Source: Bacillota bacterium
GTDB lineage: Bacteria; Bacillota_A; Clostridia; Christensenellales; Aristaeellaceae
Length of the DNA: 55,721 bases
Assembly: GCA_023421735.1 (NCBI GenBank)
Contig: JAEZSP010000057.1
Span: 1 to 55,721 of the forward strand
Reading direction: 5' to 3'
In this document: positions 35,630-46,312 of the stretch, one piece after another
Position numbering within the stretch: the first letter of the stretch is position 1
How the letters are laid out: each line of letters starts with the position of its first letter
Program-made: the position numbers and the translations under genes
The notes under the pieces: generated by a model
What the model saw: only the letters and a program-made list of their open reading frames with translations
Databases searched by the model: none
What the model was told of the DNA's origin: nothing

Positions 35630-36985
35630 CTATCCTACCAGTATTTGACCCACCGGGTGTTTGAGCGCGCCTGCGCGCCGTCTGTCGGTCAGCGCCATTG
35701 CAACCGAAAGGCTGCCCACGCGTCCCGCGTACATGAGGAGAATCAGCACCACGTGCGATCCGTTCGTGAGTGTGGGCGTGATGCCCTTTGAAAGGCCCAC
35801 CGTACCGATGCCGGAGATGGCCTCGAACAGCGAGTCGTGCAAATTCGCATCGTTTAAGAGAATCAGCGCCATGAATCCCGTCAACATCATCACGACGTAG
35901 AGCATCATGCCGCAGAACGCACGTCGCTCGACGCCGGGCGGAAGCCTGCGCCCGCCGACATTCACGTCGTCGATGCCGCGCGTGTAGGCGATGAGGCTGA
36001 GGATGACCACCACTATGGTGGAAATCTTCACGCCGCCGGCCGTCGAACCCGGCCCCGCGCCGATGAACATATTGAGCATGATGATTGCCGAGCCGGGTTC
36101 ACTCAGGGCGGCCATATCGACTGTATTGAATCCTGCCGTGCGCGGCGTGACCGCCTGAAAAAGGGATGCGAGCACGCGCGTCTTGACGTCCATATTCGCC
36201 ATAGAGGCGTTTTTCTCAACCGCAAATATCCCGAGCGTCGAGAGCACGACGAGCACCAGGGATGCGATAAGGATGACGCGCGTATGGAGCTGATACTTTG
36301 AAAAGCGCAGCCCGTTGTCCAGCAGATCATTCCACACGATGAATCCGAGTCCGCCAATGAGAATAAGTCCCATAATCGTGCCCATGACGAGCCAGTCACC
36401 CGCAAAGGCGGTGAGGGACGAAAACGGATGGATGCAGCCGAACAGATCGAAGCCCGCGTTGCAGAACGCGGACACCGCGTGAAACACCGCGAACCACACG
36501 CCGCGCCCAAACCCGAACATCGGGACGAACCGGAGCGAGAGCAATACGGCGCCGAGCACCTCCATAGCGGCGGTGACGATCAGTATGCGCTTTGAGAGCC
36601 GAACGACGCCGCCAAGTTGGAACGCGCTCACGGCCTCCTTCAGGTACGAACGTTCCTTCAGGCCAATGCGCTTCCCGAGGATCATCGAGATGAGCACGGC
36701 GATCGTCATAAAGCCAAGGCCGCCTATCTGAATGAGCATGAGGATCACGATTTGCCCAAACAGGCTGAAGTGGCTGTACGTGTCATACACCACCAGCCCT
36801 GTGACGCAGGTTGCCGAGGTTGAGGTGAACAGCGCGTTGACAAACGGCATTGACCCGCCGCTCCTGTTTGCAATCGGCAAACTTAAAAGACCCGCGCCGA
36901 TCAAAATGATGACCCCGAAGCCGATCGCGAGCAATTGCAGCGCGTTCAGGCGATTCCACAGCCGAATCAATTTTCTCTTATCCAC
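35630..36985 (-). CDS. ktrB: Potassium transporter KtrB (Trk/Ktr membrane subunit)
   Basis: The 451-residue membrane protein has the four repeated membrane-pore-membrane units of the Trk/Ktr family. The selectivity-filter glycines are in TSATCVTGL, SAFCNAGFD, TPRTAGFNT and GIGTVGLSKG. GPGSTAGGVK marks the intramembrane gate loop of the third unit. It conducts K+ (often with Na+) into the cell. The start is a GTG at 36985; the ribosome site is weak. The stop lies next to ktrA, forming the usual bicistronic unit. Confidence 0.94.
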   Translation of the reverse strand: MDKRKLIRLWNRLNALQLLAIGFGVIILIGAGLLSLPIANRSGGSMPFVNALFTSTSATCVTGLVVYDTYSHFSLFGQIVILMLIQIGGLGFMTIAVLISMILGKRIGLKERSYLKEAVSAFQLGGVVRLSKRILIVTAAMEVLGAVLLSLRFVPMFGFGRGVWFAVFHAVSAFCNAGFDLFGCIHPFSSLTAFAGDWLVMGTIMGLILIGGLGFIVWNDLLDNGLRFSKYQLHTRVILIASLVLVVLSTLGIFAVEKNASMANMDVKTRVLASLFQAVTPRTAGFNTVDMAALSEPGSAIIMLNMFIGAGPGSTAGGVKISTIVVVILSLIAYTRGIDDVNVGGRRLPPGVERRAFCGMMLYVVMMLTGFMALILLNDANLHDSLFEAISGIGTVGLSKGITPTLTNGSHVVLILLMYAGRVGSLSVAMALTDRRRAGALKHPVGQILVG

Positions 36986-37149
36986 AATTTGTCTTCATTT
37001 TCCCCTTCCGTATTCTCATCTATTATATACGTTTCGGCGCACTTGCGCAATATGCGCCCACAATCTCCTGAAACACGAACATTTATATGAGAAATATGTC
37101 AAATAACATTCGATTACCCGTTTCATAACGAACGCAACACCCGGCGCAC

Positions 37150-37178
37150 TTGACGGCATTCGGATATTATGGTAATCT
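37150..37178 (+). promoter_or_regulatory. Promoter of the purine operon (extended -10)
   Basis: TTGACG (37150-37155) is followed after 17 bases by TAATCT (37173-37178), preceded by TG at the extended -10 position. It lies 23 bases before purE. No purine riboswitch fits in this short leader. Confidence 0.6.
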
Positions 37179-37200
37179 GAGGCTCGTGGAGGTGGCCAGC

Positions 37201-37704
37201 ATGAAAAAAGTTGCGGTCATTATGGGTTCTGACAGCGATCTGCCCGTGGTTGAAAAAGCGGTTAACGTGCTTGTAAACTATGGGGTCGGTTATGAAGTGC
37301 ATGTTTTTTCCGCGCATCGGACGCCGGAGGAGGCACGCGCGTTCGCGCTTTCCGCGCGGGAAGCGGGGTTTGGCGTCATCATCGCGGCGGCCGGCAAGGC
37401 TGCGCATCTGGCGGGTGCGTTTGCGGCGAACACGACGCTGCCCGTCATCGGCATCCCGGTAAAGTCCAGCCTGGACGGTATGGATGCGCTCCTTTCGACC
37501 GTTCAGATGCCGTCCGGCATTCCGGTTGCGACAGTCGCCATCGACGGGGCGGCGAACGCCGCGCTGCTTGCGATTCAGATTCTTGCGGTGACGGACGACG
37601 GGCTCGCAAAAAAGCTCGCGGATGCGCGCGAAACGGCGAAAAAAAAGATCATCGAAAAGGACAGGCTCATCTCGCATCGCTTTGACGCGATGAACGAATG
37701 CTAA
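37201..37704 (+). CDS. purE: 5-(carboxyamino)imidazole ribonucleotide mutase PurE
   Basis: The 167-residue protein shows MGSDSDLPV (nucleotide-binding loop), SAHRTPEE with the catalytic histidine, and [23 protein letters not shown]. It converts N5-CAIR to CAIR, or AIR directly if it is of the carboxylase type. No purK lies next to it, so which substrate it uses is open. GGAGGTGG precedes the ATG. It is the first gene of an eight-gene purine operon. Confidence 0.94.
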   Translation: MKKVAVIMGSDSDLPVVEKAVNVLVNYGVGYEVHVFSAHRTPEEARAFALSAREAGFGVIIAAAGKAAHLAGAFAANTTLPVIGIPVKSSLDGMDALLSTVQMPSGIPVATVAIDGAANAALLAIQILAVTDDGLAKKLADARETAKKKIIEKDRLISHRFDAMNEC

Positions 37705-37737
37705 GAGCGATTACCCAAGAACGAAAGGATTGAGCGC

Positions 37738-38772
37738 ATGGACGAGATTTCGCGTTCCGAGAGCTATAAGAAGGCGGGCGTCGATATTACGGCGGGGTAC
37801 CGCGCGGTTGAGCTGATGAAAAAGCACATTGCGCGCACGACAAACGACGTGGAAAGCTCCATCGGCGGCTTCGGCGGCCTGTATCCGCTCGATGTCTGCG
37901 GGATGAAGAGTCCCGTTCTCGTTTCCGGCACCGACGGCGTGGGCACCAAGCTCAAACTCGCGTTTCAGTTGGACAAGCACGACACGGTGGGTATCGACTG
38001 CGTGGCAATGAGCGTCAACGACGTGATCTGCACGGGCGCAAGACCCCTGTTCTTCCTCGACTATATCGCCTGTGGGAAAAACGTGCCGGAGCGAATCGCT
38101 GACATCGTGAAGGGGATCGCGGAAGGCTGCGTACAGGCGGGCTGTGCACTCATCGGCGGCGAGACGGCCGAAATGCCGGGCTTTTATCCGGAAAACGAGT
38201 ACGATCTCGCGGGATTCTGCGTGGGCGTGGTCGACCGCGAGAAGATCATTGACAAAAATAAGATGCGCGCGGGCGACGCGGTGATCGCGCTGAAATCGAC
38301 GGGCGTTCATTCAAACGGCTTTTCACTGGTTCGCAAAATCTTCGAGACCGCCGATTTGACGGTCGCAAAGGACGAGCTGGGCGGCATCACATTGGGCGAG
38401 GCGCTGCTCGCACCGACCGCGATTTATGTGAAGCCCGTGCTCGCGCTCCTTTCGGAAGTCGAGGCAAAGGGCATTTCGCATATCACGGGCGGCGGGTTTT
38501 ACGAGAACGTGCCCCGTTCCATTCCGGATGGACTGTGCGCACGCATTGATAAATCCGCCATTCAGACGCCCGCCATCTTCCGCATGATAGCAGATGTGGG
38601 CGAAATTCCCGCGCGCGACATGTACAACACCTACAACATGGGTGTGGGCATGAGCGTGGTCGTTGGGAAAAAGGACGCCGAGAAGGCCATCGCAATCCTG
38701 AACGCGGCGGGCACCCAGGCCTATCAAATGGGCGAAATTGTTGAAGCGCCCGTCAAAATTGAGCTCGTATGA
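37738..38772 (+). CDS. purM: Phosphoribosylformylglycinamidine cyclo-ligase (AIR synthetase)
   Basis: The 344-residue protein has the PurM fold with GTDGVGTKLKLA, the ATP-binding VNDVICTGARPLFFLDYIA, and GGETAEMPGFY. It closes the imidazole ring to make AIR. AAAGGA lies upstream of the ATG at 37738, 33 bases after purE. Its stop overlaps the purN start (ATGA), so the two are translationally coupled. Confidence 0.96.
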   Translation: MDEISRSESYKKAGVDITAGYRAVELMKKHIARTTNDVESSIGGFGGLYPLDVCGMKSPVLVSGTDGVGTKLKLAFQLDKHDTVGIDCVAMSVNDVICTGARPLFFLDYIACGKNVPERIADIVKGIAEGCVQAGCALIGGETAEMPGFYPENEYDLAGFCVGVVDREKIIDKNKMRAGDAVIALKSTGVHSNGFSLVRKIFETADLTVAKDELGGITLGEALLAPTAIYVKPVLALLSEVEAKGISHITGGGFYENVPRSIPDGLCARIDKSAIQTPAIFRMIADVGEIPARDMYNTYNMGVGMSVVVGKKDAEKAIAILNAAGTQAYQMGEIVEAPVKIELV

Positions 38773-39368
38773 AGAAAAAAAAGACGCGCATCGCGGTCTT
38801 CGTCTCCGGCGGTGGCACGAATCTACAGGCGCTCATCGACGCCGAGAGGGCCGGAAAGATCAAGAGCGGTGAAATTGCGCTGGTCTTTTCCAACAAAAAG
38901 GACGCTTACGCGCTGACGCGCGCGCGGGAGAACGGCATCGAGACGGCCTTTTTGCGCAAGCGGGATTTTGACGAAAAGCTCGAGACGCTCATGCGCACAC
39001 ATGGAATCGACATGATCGTGCTGGCGGGCTTCCTGTGCATTTTGCCGGAGTCGTTTACAAAGCACTACGAGGGCCGGATGATCAACATCCACCCCGCGCT
39101 CATCCCGTCGTTTGCGGGCGAGGGCTATTATGGGCTGCACGTCCACGAGGCGGCGCTCGCGCGGGGCGTGAAGGTGACGGGCGCGACGGTTCATTACGTG
39201 AACGAAATTTGCGACGGGGGCGCGATCATCGCCCAACGCGCGGTCAGCGTGCGTGCAGACGACACGCCCGAATCGCTTCAGCAGCGCGTGATGCGGCTGG
39301 CGGAGTGGAAGATCCTCCCGCCGGCAGTCGAGAAGGTGGCAAAGGAGATTCAAAATGAACGTGTATGA
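38769..39368 (+). CDS. purN: Phosphoribosylglycinamide formyltransferase
   Basis: The 199-residue protein matches PurN: FVSGGGTNLQALID at the N-terminus, VLAGFLCILP, and the catalytic block MINIHPALIPSF with asparagine and histidine, then CDGGAIIAQRAV with the catalytic aspartate. It transfers a formyl group from 10-formyl-THF to GAR; the fhs gene at the operon end makes that cofactor. It overlaps purM by 4 bases and the IMP cyclohydrolase gene by 14 bases. Confidence 0.95.
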   Translation: MKKKKTRIAVFVSGGGTNLQALIDAERAGKIKSGEIALVFSNKKDAYALTRARENGIETAFLRKRDFDEKLETLMRTHGIDMIVLAGFLCILPESFTKHYEGRMINIHPALIPSFAGEGYYGLHVHEAALARGVKVTGATVHYVNEICDGGAIIAQRAVSVRADDTPESLQQRVMRLAEWKILPPAVEKVAKEIQNERV

Positions 39369-40074
39369 GTGTCAACCGATGGCAAAGCGGCTCGCGGGCA
39401 ACCCCTATGTGGGGCGCGGTGTGGTGATCGGAAAGACGGTGGATGGAAAGAAGGCGGCAATCGCGTACTTCATCATGGGGCGCAGCGAGAACAGCCGTAA
39501 CCGTGTGTTCGTGGAGACGAAGGACGGAATCGTGATTCACCCTTTTGATCCCTCCAAGGTAAAGGATCCCTCTCTCATCATTTATTCGCCCGTGCGCAAA
39601 TATGAAGAGCACCTGATCGTGACAAACGGCGACCAGACGGACACCGTTTGGGATTTCCTCAATATGGGCAGCACGTTTGCGGCCGCGCTTGACACGCGCG
39701 CATTTGAACCGGACGCGCCGAACTTTACGCCCCGGATCAGCGGCATGCTGACGTTTGAAAATGGCGACTTCTCTTATCAGATGAACATACTGAAATCTGC
39801 GGACGCGGCGGGAACGGCGTGCCTGCGACAGAATTTCGCCTATCCGGCGCTCCCCGGCGTGGGGCACTTCATACACACATATGTCACCGACGGCGATCCC
39901 ATCCCATCCTTTGTCGGCGAGCCGGAGCGGATTTGTGTTCCCGATTGCCTGGACGCATTCACCGTGTCCATTTGGGAGAACCTGGACGAAAACAATCGCG
40001 TGTCGCTTTACACGCGCATGATCGATTTAAAGACCGGGGCGTCTGAAACGCGCCTCATCAACAGAAATCAGTAA
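39355..40074 (+). CDS. purO: IMP cyclohydrolase of the archaeal PurO type
   Basis: The 239-residue protein fits the PF07826 IMP cyclohydrolase family, first described as PurO in archaea: GNPYVGRGVVIGKT, YFIMGRSENSRNRVF near residue 38, and GVGHFIHTYVTDGDPIPSF near residue 165. It closes the final ring to IMP and replaces the C-terminal half of bacterial PurH. The assignment rests on motifs plus the neighbouring stand-alone transformylase. AAAGGAG lies 7 bases before the ATG, within the end of purN. Confidence 0.9.
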   Translation: MNVYECQPMAKRLAGNPYVGRGVVIGKTVDGKKAAIAYFIMGRSENSRNRVFVETKDGIVIHPFDPSKVKDPSLIIYSPVRKYEEHLIVTNGDQTDTVWDFLNMGSTFAAALDTRAFEPDAPNFTPRISGMLTFENGDFSYQMNILKSADAAGTACLRQNFAYPALPGVGHFIHTYVTDGDPIPSFVGEPERICVPDCLDAFTVSIWENLDENNRVSLYTRMIDLKTGASETRLINRNQ

Positions 40075-40084
40075 GGAGTCTATG

Positions 40085-41269
40085 ATGAAGGATTTTGCGC
40101 TCAAGTACGGCTGCAACCCGAACCAGAAGCCCGCGCGGATTTTCATGCGGGACGGCAGCGATCTCCCGGTCGAAATCCTCTCCGGTCGCCCGGGATACAT
40201 CAACTTTCTCGACGCGTTCAACAGTTACCAACTCGTGAAGGAGTTAAAGGCCGCGCTCGGCATGCCCGCTGCCACGTCATTCAAGCACGTAAGCCCAACA
40301 TCTGCTGCGGTGGGGTTGAAATTGCCGGACGCGCTCAAGAAGGCGTGCTTCGTGGACGACGTGAAGGGCCTTGACGATTCGCCCCTCGCCTGCGCCTATG
40401 CGCGCGCGCGCGGCACCGACCGCATGTCCTCGTTTGGCGATTGGATCGCCCTTTCCGACGAATGCGACGAGGTGACTGCGCGGCTCATTAAGCGCGAGGT
40501 ATCGGACGGCGTGATTGCGCCCGCGTATTCCTCAAAGGCGCTCGAAATCCTCTCCGCCAAAAAGCAGGGGGGCTATAACGTCGTCAGGATCGACCCGGAC
40601 TACGTGCCCGCGCCCATCGAAACCAAGGAAGTCTACGGCGTGACGTTCGAGCAGGGGCGCAACGAATTCAAGATCGACGCGGAACTTCTTCAAAACGTGG
40701 TGACCGCGAAAAAGGACATCCCGGATGCGGCCATGCGCGACCTCATCATTGCGCTCATCTCGCTGAAGTACACCCAGTCAAACTCCGTGTGTTATGCTGT
40801 GGACGGACAGGCCATCGGCGTCGGCGCGGGCCAGCAATCGCGCATCCACTGCACGCGGCTCGCGGGCGGCAAGGCGGATTTCTGGCATCTGCGGCAGGCG
40901 GAGCGCGTGCTGAATCTGCCGTTTATCCCCAAGCTCGGCAGGCCCGAGCGGGATAACGCCATCGACATGTATCTGGGTGAAACGCCCGAGGATGTGCTGG
41001 ATGACGGGCGCTGGCAGGAATTTTTCACGGAAAAGCCCGCGCCGTTCACGCCCGAGGAGAAAAAGGAATTTTTAGCGAAGATTACGGGCGTTTCCCTGGG
41101 CAGCGACGCGTTCTTCCCCTTTGGAGACAACATCGAGCGCGCGCACAGAAGCGGCGTCTCCTACATCGCCGAGCCGGGCGGATCGGTGCGCGACGATAAC
41201 GTGATCGAGGCGTGTGACAAGTTCGGAATTGCAATGGCGTTTACCGGAATGAGGCTCTTCCACCACTGA
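40085..41269 (+). CDS. Stand-alone AICAR transformylase
   Basis: The 394-residue protein corresponds to the transformylase domain of PurH without the cyclohydrolase domain. SFKHVSPTSAAVG holds the catalytic lysine-histidine pair (KHVNPCG in PurH), and LKYTQSNSVCYA and AGQQSRIHCTRLAGGK are also conserved. It formylates AICAR with 10-formyl-THF; PurO, encoded just upstream, finishes the reaction. Two ATGs stand in tandem (40082 and 40085); the second is better spaced from AAGGAG. A hairpin separates it from purD. Confidence 0.92.
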   Translation: MKDFALKYGCNPNQKPARIFMRDGSDLPVEILSGRPGYINFLDAFNSYQLVKELKAALGMPAATSFKHVSPTSAAVGLKLPDALKKACFVDDVKGLDDSPLACAYARARGTDRMSSFGDWIALSDECDEVTARLIKREVSDGVIAPAYSSKALEILSAKKQGGYNVVRIDPDYVPAPIETKEVYGVTFEQGRNEFKIDAELLQNVVTAKKDIPDAAMRDLIIALISLKYTQSNSVCYAVDGQAIGVGAGQQSRIHCTRLAGGKADFWHLRQAERVLNLPFIPKLGRPERDNAIDMYLGETPEDVLDDGRWQEFFTEKPAPFTPEEKKEFLAKITGVSLGSDAFFPFGDNIERAHRSGVSYIAEPGGSVRDDNVIEACDKFGIAMAFTGMRLFHH

Positions 41270-41280
41270 CAAAAATATCG

Positions 41281-41311
41281 AAAGTCCATTTCTGAAAAGG
41301 GGATGGACTTT
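41281..41311 (+). terminator. Intra-operon hairpin before purD
   Basis: AAAGTCCAT (41281-41289) pairs with ATGGACTTT (41303-41311), then TTGCC. It is a moderate terminator or RNA-processing hairpin inside the purine operon. Confidence 0.55.
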
Positions 41312-41341
41312 TGCCACTTCTTTCTGCCAAGGAGGTCAAAC

Positions 41342-42613
41342 ATGAACGTAATGGTCGTGGGTGGTGGTGGGCGCGAGCACGCCATCATACAGGCGCTTCG
41401 AAAAAACAAAGAAATCGAGACGATTTACGCGCTGCCGGGGAACGGGGGCATTGCGGCGGATGCGATCTGCGTGGATATCAAGGCGACGGACATCGCGGGC
41501 ATCACGGCGTTTGCGAAGGAAAACCCCGTCGGTTTTGTCGTCGTCGCGCCGGACGATCCGTTGGTTTTGGGCTGCGTGGACGCGCTAAACGAGATCGGCA
41601 TCGAATGCTTCGGTCCCAGGAAGGATGCCGCCATCATCGAAGGCAGCAAGGCGTTTTCGAAGGATTTGATGAAAAAATACGGCATTCCGACCGCGGCGTC
41701 CGCGACGTTTACGGATCTCGCGGCGGCAATCGCTTACATCGAGAGGACGCCCGCCCCGTTGGTCGTGAAGGCGGACGGGTTGGCGCTGGGGAAGGGTGTT
41801 CTCATCTGTGAGACGCAAGCCGATGCCGTCAAGGCCGCGACCGACATGCTTGCGGGAGGCGCGTTCGGAAAATCCGGCGCGAAGATCGTGATCGAGGAAT
41901 TCCTTGAGGGGCCGGAAATCTCGGTCTTGTCGTTTACGGACGGGACGCGCGTCGTGCCCATGGTTTCCAGCATGGATCACAAGCGCGCGCACGACGGCGA
42001 CCGGGGGCTCAATACCGGCGGCATGGGCACCATTGCGCCCAACCCCTATTACACGGATGCGGTTGCGAATCTGTGTATGGAGACGATCTACCTTCCGACC
42101 ATCCGCGCCATGAAGGCGGAGGGGCGGGAATTTCGCGGGTGCCTCTACTTTGGGCTGATGCTGACCAAGGATGGGCCAAAGGTGATCGAGTACAACTGCC
42201 GCTTTGGCGATCCTGAGACGCAGGTTGTTTTGCCGCTCATGGAAACGGACCTGTTTGATGTCATGCGCGCCACCGCCGAGGGACGACTTTCTGACATTGA
42301 GATCAAGTTTGCAAAAGACAAATACGCCTGCTGCGTGGTGATTGCATCGAAGGGCTACCCCGAAAAGTACGAGAGCGGCATTTCCATCGTGCTTCCGGAA
42401 ACGGAGGCGGGCGAATATGTGACCGTTGCGGGTGCAAAGAGGATAAACGGCGCGCTCATGAGTGCGGGTGGACGCGTCCTCGGCATGACGGCGACCGGCG
42501 ACACGCTCAAACAGGCGATTTTACGGGCGTATGCGCTTGCAAGCCGGGTGCAATTTCAAAACGGATATATGCGCAGCGACATTGGCGCGCGTGCGATGGG
42601 GGAAGAAATCTGA
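41342..42613 (+). CDS. purD: Phosphoribosylamine-glycine ligase (GAR synthetase)
   Basis: The 423-residue ATP-grasp protein has VVGGGGREHAI at the start, PLVVKADGLALGKGV in the ATP-grasp domain, HDGDRGLNTGGMG, and EYNCRFGDPETQV with metal-binding residues. It joins phosphoribosylamine and glycine. AAGGAGGT lies before the ATG at 41342. Its stop shares one base with the purL start (TGATG). Confidence 0.96.
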   Translation: MNVMVVGGGGREHAIIQALRKNKEIETIYALPGNGGIAADAICVDIKATDIAGITAFAKENPVGFVVVAPDDPLVLGCVDALNEIGIECFGPRKDAAIIEGSKAFSKDLMKKYGIPTAASATFTDLAAAIAYIERTPAPLVVKADGLALGKGVLICETQADAVKAATDMLAGGAFGKSGAKIVIEEFLEGPEISVLSFTDGTRVVPMVSSMDHKRAHDGDRGLNTGGMGTIAPNPYYTDAVANLCMETIYLPTIRAMKAEGREFRGCLYFGLMLTKDGPKVIEYNCRFGDPETQVVLPLMETDLFDVMRATAEGRLSDIEIKFAKDKYACCVVIASKGYPEKYESGISIVLPETEAGEYVTVAGAKRINGALMSAGGRVLGMTATGDTLKQAILRAYALASRVQFQNGYMRSDIGARAMGEEI

Positions 42614-45600
42614 TGGTTTACAGAATTTACGTCGAAAAAAAGCCGGGACTGGCGAACGAGGCGGCGGCGCTTCTGGCCGACGCGCGCGAATTTCTGGGGA
42701 TCGAGTCGCTGACGGAGGTTCGGCTGTTCAACCGCTACGACGTCGAGGGCATCGACAAGCCGCTCTTTGACCGCGCGGTCAAGACGGTGTTTTCCGAGCC
42801 GCAGCTGGACACCGCAACGGAGCATCTGCCGGAGATGCCGGGAATGGCGGTCTTTGCGGTGGAATATCTCCCCGGTCAGTTTGACCAGCGTGCGGATTCA
42901 GCCGCGCAGTGTGTACAGATCATTGCGCAGGGCGAACGACCCGCCGTGCGCACCGCGCGGGTATACGCGCTTGCGGGCAGCCTATCTGAGGACGAGATTG
43001 ACCGCATCAAAAAATACGTGGTCAACCCCGTCGAGGCGCGGCTCGCGACGCTCAATCGGTTTGCGACCCTTCAAATGGACTTTGATGTGCCCGGCGATGT
43101 GGAGACACTGACCGGGTTTACAAAGCTCGACCGTGCGGGACTTGCGGCATTCCTGGACGATTTCGCCCTTGCGATGGACTTGGACGACGTTGCGTTTTGC
43201 CAGGATTACTTCTTATCTGAAAAGCGCGACCCGACCGTTACGGAAATTCGGATGCTCGATACCTACTGGTCGGATCATTGCAGGCACACGACGTTTCTGA
43301 CCACCATCGATGCCGTTCGGTTCGAGGATCCCATGCTCGCCTCCGCCTATGAGGATTATCTGAAGACGCGCGAAGGACTTGGGCGCGGCGAAAAGCCCGT
43401 GAACCTGATGGATCTTGCGACCATTGCGGCGCGCGCGCTCAAAAAGCAGGGCAAGCTCGAAAAACTCGACGAGTCCGAGGAGATCAACGCCTGCACGGTC
43501 AAGATGCAAATCGACGTGGACGGCAAGGCGCAGGATTGGCTCTTGCTCTTTAAAAACGAGACGCACAACCATCCCACGGAGATCGAGCCGTTTGGCGGTG
43601 CGGCAACCTGCATCGGCGGGGCGATCCGCGATCCGCTCTCCGGGCGCGCCTATGTCTACGGTGCCATGCGCGTGACGGGCGCGGCGGATCCCCTCAAGTC
43701 CGTTTCCAAGACTATGCCAGGCAAGCTCCCGCAGCGCAAGCTCACGACGACCGCCGCGGCGGGCTATTCCTCCTACGGCAACCAGATCGGACTTGCGACA
43801 GGACAGGTGGACGAAATCTATCACGATGGCTATGCGGCCAAGCGCCTCGAGATCGGTGCGGTGGTCGCGGCGGCGCCCGCCCAAAACGTCGTACGACTGA
43901 CGCCTGAACCGGGCGACTTGGTGATCCTTCTCGGCGGACGCACGGGGCGCGACGGTTGCGGCGGGGCGACCGGTTCGTCCAAATCGCATACGCTCCAGTC
44001 GCTCGAAAGCTGCGGCGCGGAGGTTCAGAAGGGCAACGCGCCCGAAGAACGCAAGCTGCAAAGGCTGTTCCGCGATGCGGAAGCCTCCAGGCTCATCAAA
44101 CGGTGCAACGACTTCGGTGCGGGCGGCGTTTCGGTTGCCATCGGCGAGCTTGCGGACGGACTCGAGATTGATCTCGACAAGGTGCCCAAGAAGTACGAGG
44201 GGCTGACCGGAACCGAGCTTGCGATCAGCGAATCACAGGAGCGCATGGCGGTGGTCGTCGCGCCCGAGGACGCGGATCAATTTCTGGCCTGCGCGGCGCG
44301 GGAGAATCTCGAGGCGACGGTGGTCGCGCAGGTGACGGAGAATCCCCGGCTCATGATGCGGTTTGGCGGGAAAGTGATCGTAGATGTTTCGCGCGATTTT
44401 CTCAATTCCAACGGTGCGGAGAAGCACGTCGAGATCGAGGCGGCAAAGCCCGAGAATTATGACAGGAAGCGTCCGGTGGATTTCCGGCGCGGCATGGAGG
44501 AGCTGGTTTCCGACCTCAACATCTGCTCCAAGCGCGGTCTGTCCGAGCGGTTCGATTCGACCATCGGCGCGGGCACGGTGCTCATGCCGTTTGGCGGTGA
44601 CAACCAGCTCACACCCAGTCAGGTCATGGCGCAAAAGGTTTCCGTGGAGAAAAGCGACACCGATGCGTGTTCCGTGATGGCGTGGGGATTCAATCCCTTC
44701 ATCTGTGAAAAGAGCCCGTACCACGGCGCCTATCTCGCGGTGGTCGAGTCAGTTTCTAAGCTCATCGCGGCAGGCGCGTCGTTTGAGGACGTGTATCTGA
44801 CGTTTCAGGAATACTTTCCCAAACCAGGCAGCGAAGTGCGCCGCTGGGGGCAGCCGCTGTCGGCGCTTCTGGGCGCATTCCGCGCGCAGATGGAATTGGG
44901 CGTTGCGGCGATTGGCGGCAAGGACTCCATGAGCGGGACGTTTGAAAAGCTCGATGTGCCGCCCACGCTCGTCTCCTTTGCGGTCACAACCGATCAGATC
45001 AAAAATATCGTCTCAAACGAGTTCAAGGGGACGAACCATCGCGTCGCACTCATCGCACCGGAAAAGGCGCACACCGGGCTTCCGGACGCGGCGTCGCTCA
45101 AGCAGACGTTTGCGAAGGTGACGGCGTTGATGCGCGCAGGGCAGATTGTCGCGGCGTACACGCCCGGCATCGGCGGCTGTGCGGAGGCAATCTTCAAAAT
45201 GGCGATTGGAAACGGCATCGGTTTTTCATTCGAATGCGACATGAAGACGCTGTTTGAATACAATTATGGTGCGTTCGTTGTGGAATTTGCCGGTGATGGA
45301 AAAGATGGCATCACGCTTGGTTATACGACGGAAGATGCGGCATTTTCTTTCATGGGTGTATCCATTGCGCTTGACAAGCTGCTGCAGAAGTACGAAAATA
45401 AGCTCGAGCCTGTTTTCCCCTGCAACATCCAAACACAGGACGCGCAGATCGAGACGTTCAACTTTCGCGCGAAGGCATGCGTTGCACCGATGGTGAAAAT
45501 CGCACAGCCGAAGATACTCATTCCGATTTTCCCGGGCACGAACTGCGAGTACGACTCGGCAAAGGCAGTGCGCGAGGCGGGTGCCGAGCCGATTTTGATC

Positions 45601-46308
45601 GGTATCAACAACCTGACGAGTGCGGCGGTGGCCGATTCGATTGCGCGGTTTTCATCTGCCATCCGGGATGCGCAGGCGATCTTTATCCCCGGCGGGTTTT
45701 CCGGCGGAGATGAGCCGGACGGCTCTGCGAAACTCATTACGGCGTTTTTCAGAAACGATGCAATCCGCGACGCGGTGACCGATCTGCTCGACGCGCGAAG
45801 CGGCTTGATGCTCGGCGTGTGCAACGGATTTCAGGCGCTCGTGAAGCTCGGCCTCGTGCCATATGGAAAGATCATCGACACGGACGAGGGCGCGCCGACG
45901 CTGACCTACAACGTCATCGGGCGGCACCAGTCGAAGATCGTGCGGACGCGCGTTGCGTCGAACTTGTCCCCGTGGCTGAAGCATGCGGCACTCGGTGGCG
46001 TGTACGCGGTGCCGATCTCGCACGGCGAGGGCCGGTTCCTCGCGTCGGATGCTGAAATTGCGGCGTTGGCGAAGAATGGGCAGATTGCGACGCAGTATGT
46101 CGATCTCTCCGGCGAGCCGACGTATGACGTGCGCTTCAACCCCAATGGCTCCGCGTGCGCCATCGAGGGCATCACCTCGCCCGACGGACGGGTGTTCGGC
46201 AAAATGGGACATGCCGAGCGCATCGGAAAGGGGCTTTACAAAAACGTGCCGGGTGATTACGACATTGGGCTGTTCCGCTCGGCGGTGAATTATTTTAATA
46301 AGGTGTGA
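42613..46308 (+). CDS. purL: Phosphoribosylformylglycinamidine synthase, large single-chain type
   Basis: The 1231-residue enzyme combines all three functions. A PurS-like N-terminal part (to about residue 150) is followed by the double PurM-like synthetase core ([36 protein letters not shown]) and a C-terminal class I glutaminase (from about residue 970) with C1070 in GVCNGFQ and the SHGEGRF histidine/glutamate. It converts FGAR to FGAM. The single-chain form replaces the separate PurS, PurL and PurQ of Bacillus. It overlaps purD by one base and fhs follows 4 bases later. Confidence 0.96.
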   Translation: MVYRIYVEKKPGLANEAAALLADAREFLGIESLTEVRLFNRYDVEGIDKPLFDRAVKTVFSEPQLDTATEHLPEMPGMAVFAVEYLPGQFDQRADSAAQCVQIIAQGERPAVRTARVYALAGSLSEDEIDRIKKYVVNPVEARLATLNRFATLQMDFDVPGDVETLTGFTKLDRAGLAAFLDDFALAMDLDDVAFCQDYFLSEKRDPTVTEIRMLDTYWSDHCRHTTFLTTIDAVRFEDPMLASAYEDYLKTREGLGRGEKPVNLMDLATIAARALKKQGKLEKLDESEEINACTVKMQIDVDGKAQDWLLLFKNETHNHPTEIEPFGGAATCIGGAIRDPLSGRAYVYGAMRVTGAADPLKSVSKTMPGKLPQRKLTTTAAAGYSSYGNQIGLATGQVDEIYHDGYAAKRLEIGAVVAAAPAQNVVRLTPEPGDLVILLGGRTGRDGCGGATGSSKSHTLQSLESCGAEVQKGNAPEERKLQRLFRDAEASRLIKRCNDFGAGGVSVAIGELADGLEIDLDKVPKKYEGLTGTELAISESQERMAVVVAPEDADQFLACAARENLEATVVAQVTENPRLMMRFGGKVIVDVSRDFLNSNGAEKHVEIEAAKPENYDRKRPVDFRRGMEELVSDLNICSKRGLSERFDSTIGAGTVLMPFGGDNQLTPSQVMAQKVSVEKSDTDACSVMAWGFNPFICEKSPYHGAYLAVVESVSKLIAAGASFEDVYLTFQEYFPKPGSEVRRWGQPLSALLGAFRAQMELGVAAIGGKDSMSGTFEKLDVPPTLVSFAVTTDQIKNIVSNEFKGTNHRVALIAPEKAHTGLPDAASLKQTFAKVTALMRAGQIVAAYTPGIGGCAEAIFKMAIGNGIGFSFECDMKTLFEYNYGAFVVEFAGDGKDGITLGYTTEDAAFSFMGVSIALDKLLQKYENKLEPVFPCNIQTQDAQIETFNFRAKACVAPMVKIAQPKILIPIFPGTNCEYDSAKAVREAGAEPILIGINNLTSAAVADSIARFSSAIRDAQAIFIPGGFSGGDEPDGSAKLITAFFRNDAIRDAVTDLLDARSGLMLGVCNGFQALVKLGLVPYGKIIDTDEGAPTLTYNVIGRHQSKIVRTRVASNLSPWLKHAALGGVYAVPISHGEGRFLASDAEIAALAKNGQIATQYVDLSGEPTYDVRFNPNGSACAIEGITSPDGRVFGKMGHAERIGKGLYKNVPGDYDIGLFRSAVNYFNKV

Positions 46309-46312
46309 TTCA

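Noticed and set aside
37074..37115. A PurBox-like CACGAACATT and a weak opposite copy upstream of purE
   Set aside because: Only one site is close to the Bacillus PurR consensus and the second arm does not match well, so PurR control is not claimed.
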